Shown here: positions 1-6,875 of the stretch, in pieces | How positions within the stretch are numbered: position 1 is the stretch's first letter | Layout: each line of letters opens with the position of its first letter | Origin: an uncultured Collinsella sp. | GTDB taxonomy: Bacteria > Actinomycetota > Coriobacteriia > Coriobacteriales > Coriobacteriaceae | Assembly (NCBI GenBank): GCA_900555955.1 | Contig: USNA01000033.1 | Span: forward strand, 1-8,125 | Reading direction: 5' to 3' | Length of the DNA stretch: 8,125 nt | Notes under the pieces: model-generated | Database searches by the model: none | Seen by the model: the letters and a program-made list of their open reading frames with translations, nothing else | Told to the model about the DNA's origin: nothing | Translations under genes and position numbers: made by a program

Positions 1-167
1 TAGTCTGGGGTCGCCGCGCTGCTTGGCGTATGCGCACCGGCGAGTCGCTTGCCGTGGAGCAGGCGGGCGAGCCCGCGCTCGATGGACGCCATCGCGCCCT
101 GAGTTCCGATATCCTTGCAATCGATGATCTGGCCCGTGCCGCCGGCACGCAGGCCGTGGAGGAGTAG
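1..167 (+). CDS. 3' end of an upstream gene, possibly L-aspartate oxidase (nadB)
   Basis: An open frame enters from the left edge (first full codon at 3) and ends at TAG 165-167, giving about 54 C-terminal residues that finish in AGTQAVEE. The other two forward frames hit stops earlier. The tail is Arg/Ala/Glu-rich and shows no domain motif that I recognise. Its stop lies 3 bases before nadC, and its last codons supply the nadC Shine-Dalgarno sequence (GGAGGAG, 158-164), so the two are almost certainly cotranscribed. In nadB-nadC style operons the gene before nadC is usually the FAD enzyme L-aspartate oxidase, which makes iminoaspartate for quinolinate synthase. That identity rests on position only; the short tail could belong to another protein. 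Confidence 0.55.
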   Translation, partial: VWGRRAAWRMRTGESLAVEQAGEPALDGRHRALSSDILAIDDLARAAGTQAVEE

Positions 168-170
168 ACC

Positions 171-1031
171 ATGAATCCCATTACCATGAAGCTCGTCGTC
201 GATGATCTGATTTTGCAGGCTCTGCGCGAGGACATTACCTTTGAGGACGTGAGTACGGCGAGCGTGTGCCCCACGGCGCGCCCCGCTACCGTTGAGCTCA
301 TCGCCAAGGCCGACGGCATTATCGCCGGCCTGGACGTATTCGCCCGCACCTTTGAGCTGCTGGATTCGCAGAGCTCGGTGCTGTTTGATGTCGCCGACGG
401 TGACGAGGTGCACGCCGGCGACCACGTGGGTCAGGTGCGCGGAGACGCGCGCGTGCTGCTTTCGGGCGAGCGTGTGGCGCTCAACTACCTGCAGCGCATG
501 AGCGGCATCGCTACTTACACGCATCGGATGGCGGCTGCGCTCGAGGGCACCAAGACCGTGCTTGTCGACACGCGCAAGACCACACCGGGCATGCGCGTCT
601 TCGAGAAGGCCGCGGTCGAGATCGGCGGCGGCAGCAATCACCGCTACAACCTGTCGACGGCCGTCATGCTCAAGGACAACCACATCGACGCTGCCGGTGG
701 CGTGGCACGCGCGATTGAGATGGCGCGCGCCCATGCATCGTTTACCACGACGGTTGAGATCGAGTGCGAGAGCCTGGACATGGTGCGCGAGGCCGTGGAG
801 GCCGGCGCCGACATCATCATGTTCGACAACATGGCCCACGACGACATGGCTGCTGCGATTGAGCTTATCGCCGGTCGCGCCAAGACCGAGTGCTCGGGCA
901 ACGTGGACGCCAACAATATCCGCGCGCTCGCCGACCTGGGCGTTGACTATATTAGCTCGGGCGCGTTGACGCACTCTGCGCCGATTCTCGACCTCTCGCT
1001 TAAGCACCTGCGTCTGCTGGACGGTAAATAA
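171..1031 (+). CDS. nadC: Quinolinate phosphoribosyltransferase (carboxylating), NadC
   Basis: NadC condenses quinolinate with PRPP and decarboxylates it to nicotinate mononucleotide, the step at which de novo NAD synthesis joins the common pathway; it is cytosolic. The 286 residues match the usual length of about 280-290. Family motifs are in order: the N-terminal LxEDI-like segment REDITFEDV (19-27); SGERVALNYLQRMSGIAT (98-115); the PRPP/quinolinate signature TRKTTPGMR (134-142); HR (157-158); KDNHI (168-172); VEIECES (195-201) with E196 and E198; the barrel-strand residues FDN (218-220); and SGNV (242-245) followed by ISSGALTHSA (261-270). The start at 171 has a strong GGAGGAG site 6 bases upstream; Met6 is a weaker alternative. 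The gene follows the upstream frame by 3 bases and overlaps niaR by one base (TAATG). Niacin-dependent repression by the downstream NiaR is likely, but the operon promoter lies outside the window. Confidence 0.96.
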   Translation: MNPITMKLVVDDLILQALREDITFEDVSTASVCPTARPATVELIAKADGIIAGLDVFARTFELLDSQSSVLFDVADGDEVHAGDHVGQVRGDARVLLSGERVALNYLQRMSGIATYTHRMAAALEGTKTVLVDTRKTTPGMRVFEKAAVEIGGGSNHRYNLSTAVMLKDNHIDAAGGVARAIEMARAHASFTTTVEIECESLDMVREAVEAGADIIMFDNMAHDDMAAAIELIAGRAKTECSGNVDANNIRALADLGVDYISSGALTHSAPILDLSLKHLRLLDGK

Positions 1032-1576
1032 TGGACGCCCGCGAGCGTCGCCGTGCCATCATGGGCGTGCTCGAGGAAGCCAAGGAGCCCGTTTCGGGCA
1101 GCGCACTTGCCCGCGAGGTGGGTGTGAGCCGCCAGATTGTCGTGCAAGACATCGCTCTGCTGCGCGCCGACGGGCATGATATCGTGGCGACCAACCGTGG
1201 TTATGTGCTGCAGGAGGCCCCCAGCAGCCCCGCTGTGCCCACGCGCTTGGTCAAGGTTCGCCACAGCGTGGAGCAGGCAGGCGATGAGCTCACGAGTGTC
1301 GTCGACGCCGGAGGCGCCGTGCTCAACGTGATCGTCAATCACCGCGTGTACGGCAAGATCACGGCCGACCTGGACATCCGCAATCGTCGCGATGTTGAGC
1401 GCTACCTGCACGATATCGAGAGCGGCAAGAGTTTCCCGCTACTAACGGTGACGAGCGGCTATCACTTCCATCGCATCGCGGCGGAGGACGAGCAAACCCT
1501 CGACGAGATCGAGGCCATGCTCAAGGAGAAAGGTTACTTGGCGGACCTAATGCCCTACGAGGACGATTTGTCCTAG
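1031..1576 (+). CDS. niaR: Niacin-responsive transcriptional repressor NiaR (HTH_11 + 3H domain)
   Basis: NiaR (YrxA/TM1602 family) represses NAD synthesis and niacin uptake genes when nicotinic acid is bound. The 181 residues show an N-terminal winged helix (about 1-60, with SGSALAREVGVSRQIVVQDI at 22-41 as the DNA-reading helix region and the wing ending RGYVL) and a C-terminal 3H domain (about 70-170). The metal-site pattern of the 3H domain is visible: H78, E86 and the pair H145/H147 in GYHFHRI, with H104 in VNHRVYG. The H-x7-E and HxH spacing fits the metal ligands reported for the Thermotoga homologue. The start codon overlaps the nadC stop (TAATG) and has only a weak GGACGG site, so translation is probably coupled to nadC. 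A regulator in the same operon as its target enzyme suggests autoregulation (inference; no operator can be checked here). Confidence 0.92.
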   Translation: MDARERRRAIMGVLEEAKEPVSGSALAREVGVSRQIVVQDIALLRADGHDIVATNRGYVLQEAPSSPAVPTRLVKVRHSVEQAGDELTSVVDAGGAVLNVIVNHRVYGKITADLDIRNRRDVERYLHDIESGKSFPLLTVTSGYHFHRIAAEDEQTLDEIEAMLKEKGYLADLMPYEDDLS

Positions 1577-1593
1577 TCGACGCCGCATCTATA

Positions 1594-1660
1594 AGTTGCG
1601 GTGAAATAGTTCCTAAAATCGGCATCCAAGCCATAAAACAGGAACTATTCCACCGCAACT
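1594..1660. repeat. 67-bp inverted repeat, 21-bp arms with one mismatch
   Basis: The arm at 1594-1614 (AGTTGCGGTGAAATAGTTCCT without its last base is enough to recognise it) pairs with 1640-1660 at 20 of 21 positions; the single mismatch is A1604 against C1650. The loop is 25 bases, AT-richer than the neighbourhood. The right arm holds a smaller palindrome, GGAACTATTCC. No T-run follows either arm, and a proper terminator lies 40 bases downstream, so this looks like an interspersed palindromic element rather than the operon terminator. Copy number cannot be judged from one window. Confidence 0.7.
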
Positions 1661-1698
1661 GCCAAGGGTCCCGCTTCAAATTAGCTGCCCACACATGC

Positions 1699-1738
1699 AA
1701 AAGGAGGCCTCCGCGGCGATGCGGAGGCCTCCTTTTTT
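1699..1738. terminator. Strong bidirectional intrinsic terminator between niaR and ferredoxin
   Basis: AAAAGGAGGCCTCCGC (1699-1714) is perfectly complementary to 1721-1736 with a 6-base loop, followed by a T-run (1733-1738). The mirror-image A-run at 1699-1702 makes it work on the minus strand too. It sits between the convergent niaR and ferredoxin genes and can end both transcripts. Confidence 0.93.
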
Positions 1739-1777
1739 GTGCACGGTGTACTTGTGAGTGTGCAAGTGGGGGAGTTG

Positions 1778-1963
1778 TTACTCCTCGACGATCTCGGTGA
1801 TCGCGCCGGCGGGGCAAGCGTCCTGGCAAGCGCCACAGGCGACGCAGGAATCCTCGTCAGCGACGGTAGCGACGTCCTGGAGCTCCAGAACGCCAGCGGG
1901 GCAGGAGTCGACGCAAACGCCACAAGCGATGCACTCGTCGGCATCAATTACGGGATGAGCCAT
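1778..1963 (-). CDS. 2[4Fe-4S] ferredoxin, clostridial type
   Basis: This is a small cytosolic electron carrier with two low-potential [4Fe-4S] clusters. The 61 residues contain two copies of CxxCxxCxxxCP: Cys11, 14, 17 and 21 in CIACGVCVDSCP, and Cys40, 43, 46 and 50 in CVACGACQDACP, in the pseudo-twofold layout of clostridial ferredoxins (about 55-60 residues). It is acidic, as usual. The frame stays open upstream to 2029, but the start at 1963 (MAHPVIDADEC) is preferred because AGAGAGGA (complement of 1971-1978) lies 7 bases upstream and the extra 22 residues would not belong to the fold. It is a monocistronic unit by appearance, convergent with niaR and divergent from dnaK. Its partner enzyme is unknown; anaerobes use such ferredoxins with pyruvate:ferredoxin oxidoreductase or hydrogenases (established for the family, not shown here). 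Confidence 0.95.
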   Translation of the reverse strand: MAHPVIDADECIACGVCVDSCPAGVLELQDVATVADEDSCVACGACQDACPAGAITEIVEE

Positions 1964-1982
1964 GGTAGTTTCCTCTCTGTTG

Positions 1983-2010
1983 ACCGACGCTACAGGCGAT
2001 GTGCGTCGGT
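1983..2010 (-). other. Hairpin in the ferredoxin 5' leader
   Basis: ACCGACGC (1983-1990) is perfectly complementary to GCGTCGGT (2003-2010) with a 12-base loop. If the promoter at 2025-2052 is right, the hairpin starts close to the mRNA 5' end and stops 4 bases before the Shine-Dalgarno sequence. A stabilising 5' stem for a short abundant message is the simplest reading. Confidence 0.6.
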
Positions 2011-2024
2011 TTGATTCGGGCAAA

Positions 2025-2052
2025 AACATACCACGGGAGCGACCGTTTGCAA
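2025..2052 (-). promoter_or_regulatory. Likely sigma70-type promoter of the ferredoxin gene
   Basis: Read on the minus strand, a -35 candidate TTGCAA (2052-2047), a 16-base spacer and a -10 candidate TATGTT (2030-2025) lie about 60 bases before the ferredoxin start. Both hexamers match consensus at 4 of 6 positions. Confidence 0.5.
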
Positions 2053-2182
2053 TACCCTCTGACCGGCATCTTCATACCGTTCGCCGAGTATGCCACGGCT
2101 TACTAAAAAACATGCAGGTGAGGCCGTTGAGCTGCGCAAATGTTAGCTATAGGTGACTTGAAATATAGGGCGATTGAGCGTG

Positions 2183-2300
2183 CTTGCGGAAACCGCATCC
2201 CGTTATTTGGCCGAAAACCGGGTCGCAGTTTCCGGTTGGGCCCGCTAGAGGAAACTGCGACCCGGAATCCACGCTCAAACCGGGATGAACTTTCCGCAAG
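2183..2300. repeat. 118-bp inverted doublet of a palindromic unit (REPIN-like)
   Basis: Two 51-base arms (2183-2233 and, inverted, 2250-2300) flank a 16-base centre. The arms share three blocks at exactly equal spacing: CTTGCGGAAA, 3 variable bases, CATCCCG, 15 mostly variable bases, CCGGGTCGCAGTTTCC. Each arm is also an imperfect palindrome of its own: in arm 1 GGAAA (2188-2192) opposes TTTCC (2229-2233) and CCCG (2199-2202) opposes CGGG (2219-2222), with equal 6-base gaps; arm 2 repeats this (GGAAA 2250-2254/TTTCC 2291-2295, CCCGG 2261-2265/CCGGG 2280-2284). Conserved pairing blocks with diverged spacers, arranged head to head, is the architecture of REP doublets. No REP-type transposase is in the window. 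An additional inverted pair, TTGAGCGTG at 2174-2182 and its complement at 2270-2278, would compete with arm pairing. Confidence 0.75.
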
Positions 2301-2344
2301 ACGGCCCCCAGGCACCCCCGGACGCAAACCTCAGCCATCTCTAC

Positions 2345-2362
2345 ATAGATCTCGATAGATCT
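2345..2362. repeat. Tandem ATAGATCT direct repeat with a 10-bp period
   Basis: ATAGATCT occurs at 2345-2352 and 2355-2362, separated by CG, so the AGATCT palindromes lie one helical turn apart. It sits about 100 bases upstream of the likely dnaK promoter. The spacing suits a protein site on one face of DNA, but no known operator is recognised. Confidence 0.35.
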
Positions 2363-2370
2363 GCCGAGAA

Positions 2371-2417
2371 CTCAAACAGTGTATCTACCTGCGCATTTGA
2401 GAACCTAAACTCTCAGA
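2371..2417. promoter_or_regulatory. Degenerate HspR (HAIR-like) half-sites upstream of dnaK
   Basis: The actinobacterial HspR operator HAIR is CTTGAGT-N7-ACTCAAG. Here TTTGAG (2396-2401) is followed 10 bases later by CTCAGA (2412-2417), one base wider than the HAIR spacing and with a mismatched second half. A further half-site, CTCAAA (2371-2376), forms an outward-facing pair with TTTGAG. The position, 140-190 bases before the dnaK start and just upstream of the AT-rich promoter zone, suits an operator. The match is imperfect, so this is a candidate only. Confidence 0.35.
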
Positions 2418-2429
2418 GATAAGAAATCT

Positions 2430-2480
2430 TATATGAATTGACTTAGATTTTGTATATTCCGGCCCATAAGGGGATACACT
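2430..2480 (+). promoter_or_regulatory. Probable dnaK promoter zone
   Basis: This AT-rich island in GC-rich DNA contains TTGACT (2438-2443), TATATT (2453-2458), TTGTAT (2450-2455) and TACACT (2475-2480). The two best hexamers, TTGACT and TATATT, are only 9 bases apart and cannot work together. The pair TTGTAT and TACACT has a long 19-base spacer. Which pair is used cannot be decided by eye, but transcription of dnaK very likely starts in or just after this zone. Confidence 0.4.
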
Positions 2481-2502
2481 ACATCCTGAAAGACAAGCCG
2501 AA

Positions 2503-2532
2503 GCGCCGCGTGACAGATCGTCGAGGCGGCGC
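2503..2532 (+). other. Hairpin in the dnaK 5' leader
   Basis: GCGCCGC (2503-2509) pairs perfectly with GCGGCGC (2526-2532). Inside, GAC (2512-2514) can pair with GTC (2520-2522) around the loop AGATC. The stem ends about 12 bases before the dnaK Shine-Dalgarno sequence (GAGAGGG, 2545-2551), which itself stays unpaired, so it is not an obvious RNA thermometer; message stability or ribosome access is more likely. Confidence 0.5.
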
Positions 2533-2559
2533 GAACGCAAAAGAGAGAGGGAATTTCTA

Positions 2560-4452
<1,893 letters not shown>

Positions 4453-4454
4453 TC

Positions 4455-5297
4455 ATGTCCGCCCGTAAAGCTCGCACGGAGGCGGCTGCCGCCGGCGCCG
4501 CCCCCGTTGACTCTGAGGAGAAGGACGTGAAGATTCCCGTAGAGGCCGCAGACGATACCGAGGTCAATGAGGCCCCGGCCGCCGAGGCTGCCGAGAACCA
4601 GGTAGAGGATTCCAACAAGGAGGCGACGATGACCGAGGACGAGATGGTGGAAGCCGCTATCCGCGCCGGTGAGGAAGCCGCCGACAACGACTTTAAGCTC
4701 AAGTTCGAGCAGGCCCAAAAGGAGCTTGCCGACGTGCGCAATGAGCTCGATGCTGCGGCAGAGGCTCAGAAGGCCGCCGAGGACAAGGCGAAGGACGCTA
4801 CCGAGCGCACCGCTCGTCTGCAGGCCGACTGGGAGAACTTCCGTCGCCGCACCGCCAACGAGCGCATCGCCGAGCGCGAGCGCGCGACCGAGAAGCTTGC
4901 CACCGCGCTGTTGCCGGTGATCGACGATATCGAGCGCGCGATCGACCATGCCCGCAGCCAGGAGCTTTCCGACGACTTTAAGCAGTTCGTCGATGGCGTT
5001 GACGCGGTACATGCCAAGCTGCTCGACGTGTTTGCGCACGAGGGCGTTGAGCCCATCGACCCCAAGGGCGAGGCGTTCGATCCGCTCGAGCACCAGGCTG
5101 TGGGTCGCGTCGAGGACGCATCGCAGTATGACGAGACCGTCAACGATGTGTACCAGAAGGGCTACCGCATGGCGGATCGCATCCTGCGTTCCGCGATGGT
5201 GACGGTGACCTACGGTGGCGAGAAGCGCCCCGCACCGGAGCCCGAAGCGGCGCCCGAGGATGCTACGGCCGATACGGCCGAGAGCACCGAGGAGTAA
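4455..5297 (+). CDS. grpE: Nucleotide exchange factor GrpE
   Basis: GrpE is a dimeric exchange factor that releases ADP from DnaK and so resets the folding cycle. The 280 residues are longer than the usual 180-220 because of an Ala/Glu-rich disordered N-terminus (1-75) and an acidic Pro/Glu/Ala tail (258-280). The core is clear: a long coiled coil (about 80-130), RLQADWENFRRR (121-132), LLPVIDDIERAI (152-163), GVEPIDPKGEAFDPLEHQAV (197-216) and the beta wing VYQKGYRMADRILRSAMVTV (232-251). The gene begins 2 bases after the dnaK stop, with GAGGAC at the end of dnaK as its ribosome site. An internal ATG at 4629 (Met59) has a much stronger AAGGAGG site 5 bases upstream and would give a 222-residue protein; the GTG at 4528 is another option. 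I keep 4455 for its tight coupling to dnaK, but the start is uncertain. Confidence 0.97.
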   Translation: MSARKARTEAAAAGAAPVDSEEKDVKIPVEAADDTEVNEAPAAEAAENQVEDSNKEATMTEDEMVEAAIRAGEEAADNDFKLKFEQAQKELADVRNELDAAAEAQKAAEDKAKDATERTARLQADWENFRRRTANERIAERERATEKLATALLPVIDDIERAIDHARSQELSDDFKQFVDGVDAVHAKLLDVFAHEGVEPIDPKGEAFDPLEHQAVGRVEDASQYDETVNDVYQKGYRMADRILRSAMVTVTYGGEKRPAPEPEAAPEDATADTAESTEE

Positions 5298-5302
5298 TTG
5301 AG

Positions 5303-5333
5303 AAGGGCCCCGGGGCAACACCCGGGGCCCTTT
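5303..5333 (+). terminator. GC-rich hairpin with weak U-tract between grpE and dnaJ
   Basis: AAGGGCCCCGGG (5303-5314) is perfectly complementary to CCCGGGGCCCTT (5321-5332) with a 6-base loop (GCAACA). Only TTTCT follows, so termination is probably partial. It lies 5 bases after the grpE stop inside the heat-shock cluster, where it could cut dnaJ-hspR levels relative to dnaK-grpE or protect the dnaK-grpE 3' end. Confidence 0.65.
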
Positions 5334-5361
5334 CTGGCCTAGTGCCATATGACAGTATGAG

Positions 5362-5383
5362 CCGCCGTCCGCAGGGGCGGCGG
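5362..5383 (+). other. Hairpin just upstream of the dnaJ ribosome site
   Basis: CCGCCGTCC (5362-5370) pairs with GGGCGGCGG (5375-5383) over 9 positions with one G-U pair and a GCAG loop. It ends 7 bases before the tandem AGGAGAGGAG site (5391-5400) that serves the dnaJ ATG at 5406. No clear promoter is seen between the two hairpins. Confidence 0.5.
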
Positions 5384-5405
5384 ATATAACAGGAGAGGAG
5401 CTACG

Positions 5406-6347
5406 ATGGCTGCAGGCAAAACCTTCTATGACATCCTGGGCGTATCCAAGAGCGCCTCCGACAAAGAGATCAAGAGCGCGTTTCGCAAGCTCGCGCAAAA
5501 ATATCACCCCGATGCCGGCGGCGACGAGGCCAAGTTTAAGGAGATCAGCGAGGCCTACGAGACGCTTTCGGACGAGAAGAAGCGCAAAGAGTACGACCAG
5601 ATGCTCATGTTTGGCGGCATGCCGGGCGCGGGCGGCGCGTATGGCGGCGGCTACGGTGCCGGTGCGGGCGCCAGCGGCTGGGGCGACATCTTCGACAGCA
5701 TCTTTAGCGGCAACGGCGCCTGGGGCAGCGATTGGGGCTCGGGTTTCGCCGGGGCTGCGGGCGCTGCCGGTGCGGGTGCGGGTCGCAGCCGCGCTCGCAA
5801 GGGCGGCGACCTGTCGCTGACCGTCGATGTGACGGCCGAGGACGCGTTTCGCGGCGTGACGCACAAGGTCACCTACCGCATTCCCTCGACAGGCGAGCAA
5901 CAGACCATTACGGTCTCGGTGCCCGCGGGGGCGGTCCACGGCGGCGAGTATGGCGTTGCCGGCGGCGAGCGCGGCGACCTGGTCGTGACCCCGCACGTGG
6001 AGGAGCACCCGCTGTTTAAGCGTAAAGGTGCCGACGTGACCATGGAGGTACCGGTCTCGGTCTATGAGGCGGCGCTCGGCTGCACGGTGGACGTGCCGAC
6101 GCCCGGCGGTGCGACGGTTCGTCTGAAGGTGCCCGCGGGTACCCAGACGGGCAAGAAGTTCCGCTTTAAGGAGATGGGCGCGCCCGACGTTAAGCACCGT
6201 GGCCGCACCGGTGCGCTGCTCGTCGAGATCAAGGTGCAGGTTCCCACGAACCTGTCTGATGACGAGCGCGATGCCATGACCAAGCTGCGCGAGGCCGACA
6301 CGCGCGACTATCGCGAGAAGGTCAATCGTTACAAGGCGACGTACTAG
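5406..6347 (+). CDS. dnaJ: Class B DnaJ-type co-chaperone (no zinc finger)
   Basis: This J protein delivers clients to DnaK and triggers its ATPase. The J domain (about 5-68) has the essential HPD triad at 34-36 in QKYHPDAGG and the helix IV motif KRKEYDQ. A Gly/Ala-rich linker (69-128) follows, with the DIF motif GDIFDSIF (93-100). The two C-terminal beta-sandwich domains run from about 133, with [14 protein letters not shown] (147-160), the family motif [11 protein letters not shown] (201-211), [20 protein letters not shown] (228-247) and a short C-terminal tail. The four CxxCxGxG repeats of class A DnaJ are absent (only one cysteine, C226), and at 313 residues it matches CbpA-like class B proteins. 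The start has AGGAGAGGAG 5 bases upstream. Its place between grpE and hspR makes it the dedicated partner of this DnaK, whether or not a class A DnaJ exists elsewhere. Confidence 0.95.
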   Translation: MAAGKTFYDILGVSKSASDKEIKSAFRKLAQKYHPDAGGDEAKFKEISEAYETLSDEKKRKEYDQMLMFGGMPGAGGAYGGGYGAGAGASGWGDIFDSIFSGNGAWGSDWGSGFAGAAGAAGAGAGRSRARKGGDLSLTVDVTAEDAFRGVTHKVTYRIPSTGEQQTITVSVPAGAVHGGEYGVAGGERGDLVVTPHVEEHPLFKRKGADVTMEVPVSVYEAALGCTVDVPTPGGATVRLKVPAGTQTGKKFRFKEMGAPDVKHRGRTGALLVEIKVQVPTNLSDDERDAMTKLREADTRDYREKVNRYKATY

Positions 6348-6379
6348 GGCGGTCGCGGCGCACGACCACGCCCGCGGGC
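6347..6379 (+). other. Structured dnaJ-hspR intercistronic segment
   Basis: From the last base of the dnaJ stop, GGGC (6347-6350) pairs with GCCC (6370-6373) and GGTCG (6351-6355) with CGACC (6363-6367), leaving a 2-base bulge. The same GCCC can instead pair with GGGC at 6376-6379. The two folds exclude each other and neither is followed by a T-run. A lone TATGAT (6381-6386) just after could be a -10 for a separate hspR transcript, but no -35 is visible. Confidence 0.3.
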
Positions 6380-6419
6380 TTATGATGGACGATAGCGAGA
6401 CGGAAAGGGGTCAGGTAGC

Positions 6420-6836
6420 ATGGCCGAGGACAATAGGAACAAACCGCTGTACATGATCAGCGTGGCGGCCGAGCTGACCGGCATGCATCCGCAGACTCTG
6501 CGCGTCTACGAGTCCAAGGGCCTGGTGAACCCCCAGCGCTCGGGCGGCAACACGCGCCTGTATTCGCGTGCCGATATCGAGCGCCTGGAGCTCATCAACC
6601 AGCTGACCGACGAGGGCATCAACCTTGCCGGCGTGGTGCGTATCCTCGATATGAAGGAGCGTGCCGAGGAGCGTGAGCGCGAAAACGAAAAGCTCCGTGC
6701 TCGCGTGCGCCAGCTCGAGGACGAGCTGCACGAGTACAAGATGCAGAAGAAGATCACCGCCCTGGCCCCGCGCGACGGCTCAGTTAACCCCGAGCAAGTC
6801 ATGCGCAAGCTGCTGGGCGCGGGAACCGATTTGTAG
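6420..6836 (+). CDS. hspR: Heat-shock repressor HspR (MerR family)
   Basis: HspR represses dnaK-type operons in actinobacteria by binding HAIR sites; in Streptomyces, DnaK acts as its co-repressor, giving feedback control. The 138 residues contain a MerR-type winged helix: MISVAAELTGMHPQTLRVYE (12-31) as helix-turn-helix, then KGLVNPQRSGGNTRLYS (33-49) as the wing with the conserved RxxGxxRxY-like pattern, then DIERLELINQLTDEGINLAG (52-71). A charged coiled-coil dimerisation helix follows (about 78-110), and the C-terminal tail ends in VMRKLLGAGTDL. No effector-binding domain or cysteine sensor is present, as expected for HspR. The ribosome site is AAAGGGG (6404-6410), 9 bases before the ATG. 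The stop is doubled in frame (TAG TGA). As last gene of the cluster it should be autoregulated. Confidence 0.96.
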   Translation: MAEDNRNKPLYMISVAAELTGMHPQTLRVYESKGLVNPQRSGGNTRLYSRADIERLELINQLTDEGINLAGVVRILDMKERAEERERENEKLRARVRQLEDELHEYKMQKKITALAPRDGSVNPEQVMRKLLGAGTDL

Positions 6837-6875
6837 TGACGCGGGCCGCATTCGGACAATCTGGCATTCAACTTC

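Larger units (their letters stand above)
1964..2559. other. 596-base intergenic region between ferredoxin and dnaK
   Basis: No convincing gene is seen here. From left to right it holds the ferredoxin leader hairpin and promoter (minus strand, 1983-2052), about 120 bases with nothing I can name except a possible -10 hexamer (TATAGG, 2164-2169), a 118-bp inverted doublet (2183-2300), a 10-bp-period direct repeat (2345-2362), CTCAA/TTGAG half-sites (2371-2416), an AT-rich stretch with a 14-bp palindrome and the probable dnaK promoter (2419-2480), and the dnaK leader hairpin (2503-2532). Open frames crossing the region lack ribosome sites and run through the palindrome, so I do not call them. Confidence 0.8.

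Noticed and set aside
1739..2014. 91-codon plus-strand frame over the ferredoxin gene
   Set aside because: It is the antisense shadow of a ferredoxin with eight correctly spaced cysteines and a good ribosome site.
1964..2029. Longer ferredoxin start at 2029 (22 extra residues)
   Set aside because: The extension would cover the leader hairpin and promoter -10 and is not part of a 2[4Fe-4S] ferredoxin; the 1963 start has the ribosome site.
1594..2300. CRISPR array or att-site interpretation of the intergenic repeats
   Set aside because: The repeats are inverted, not regularly spaced direct repeats with unique spacers, and no integrase or cas-like gene is present.
2140..2358. Short plus- and minus-strand open frames through the 2183-2300 element
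   Set aside because: They consist mostly of the inverted repeat, have no ribosome site and encode no plausible protein.
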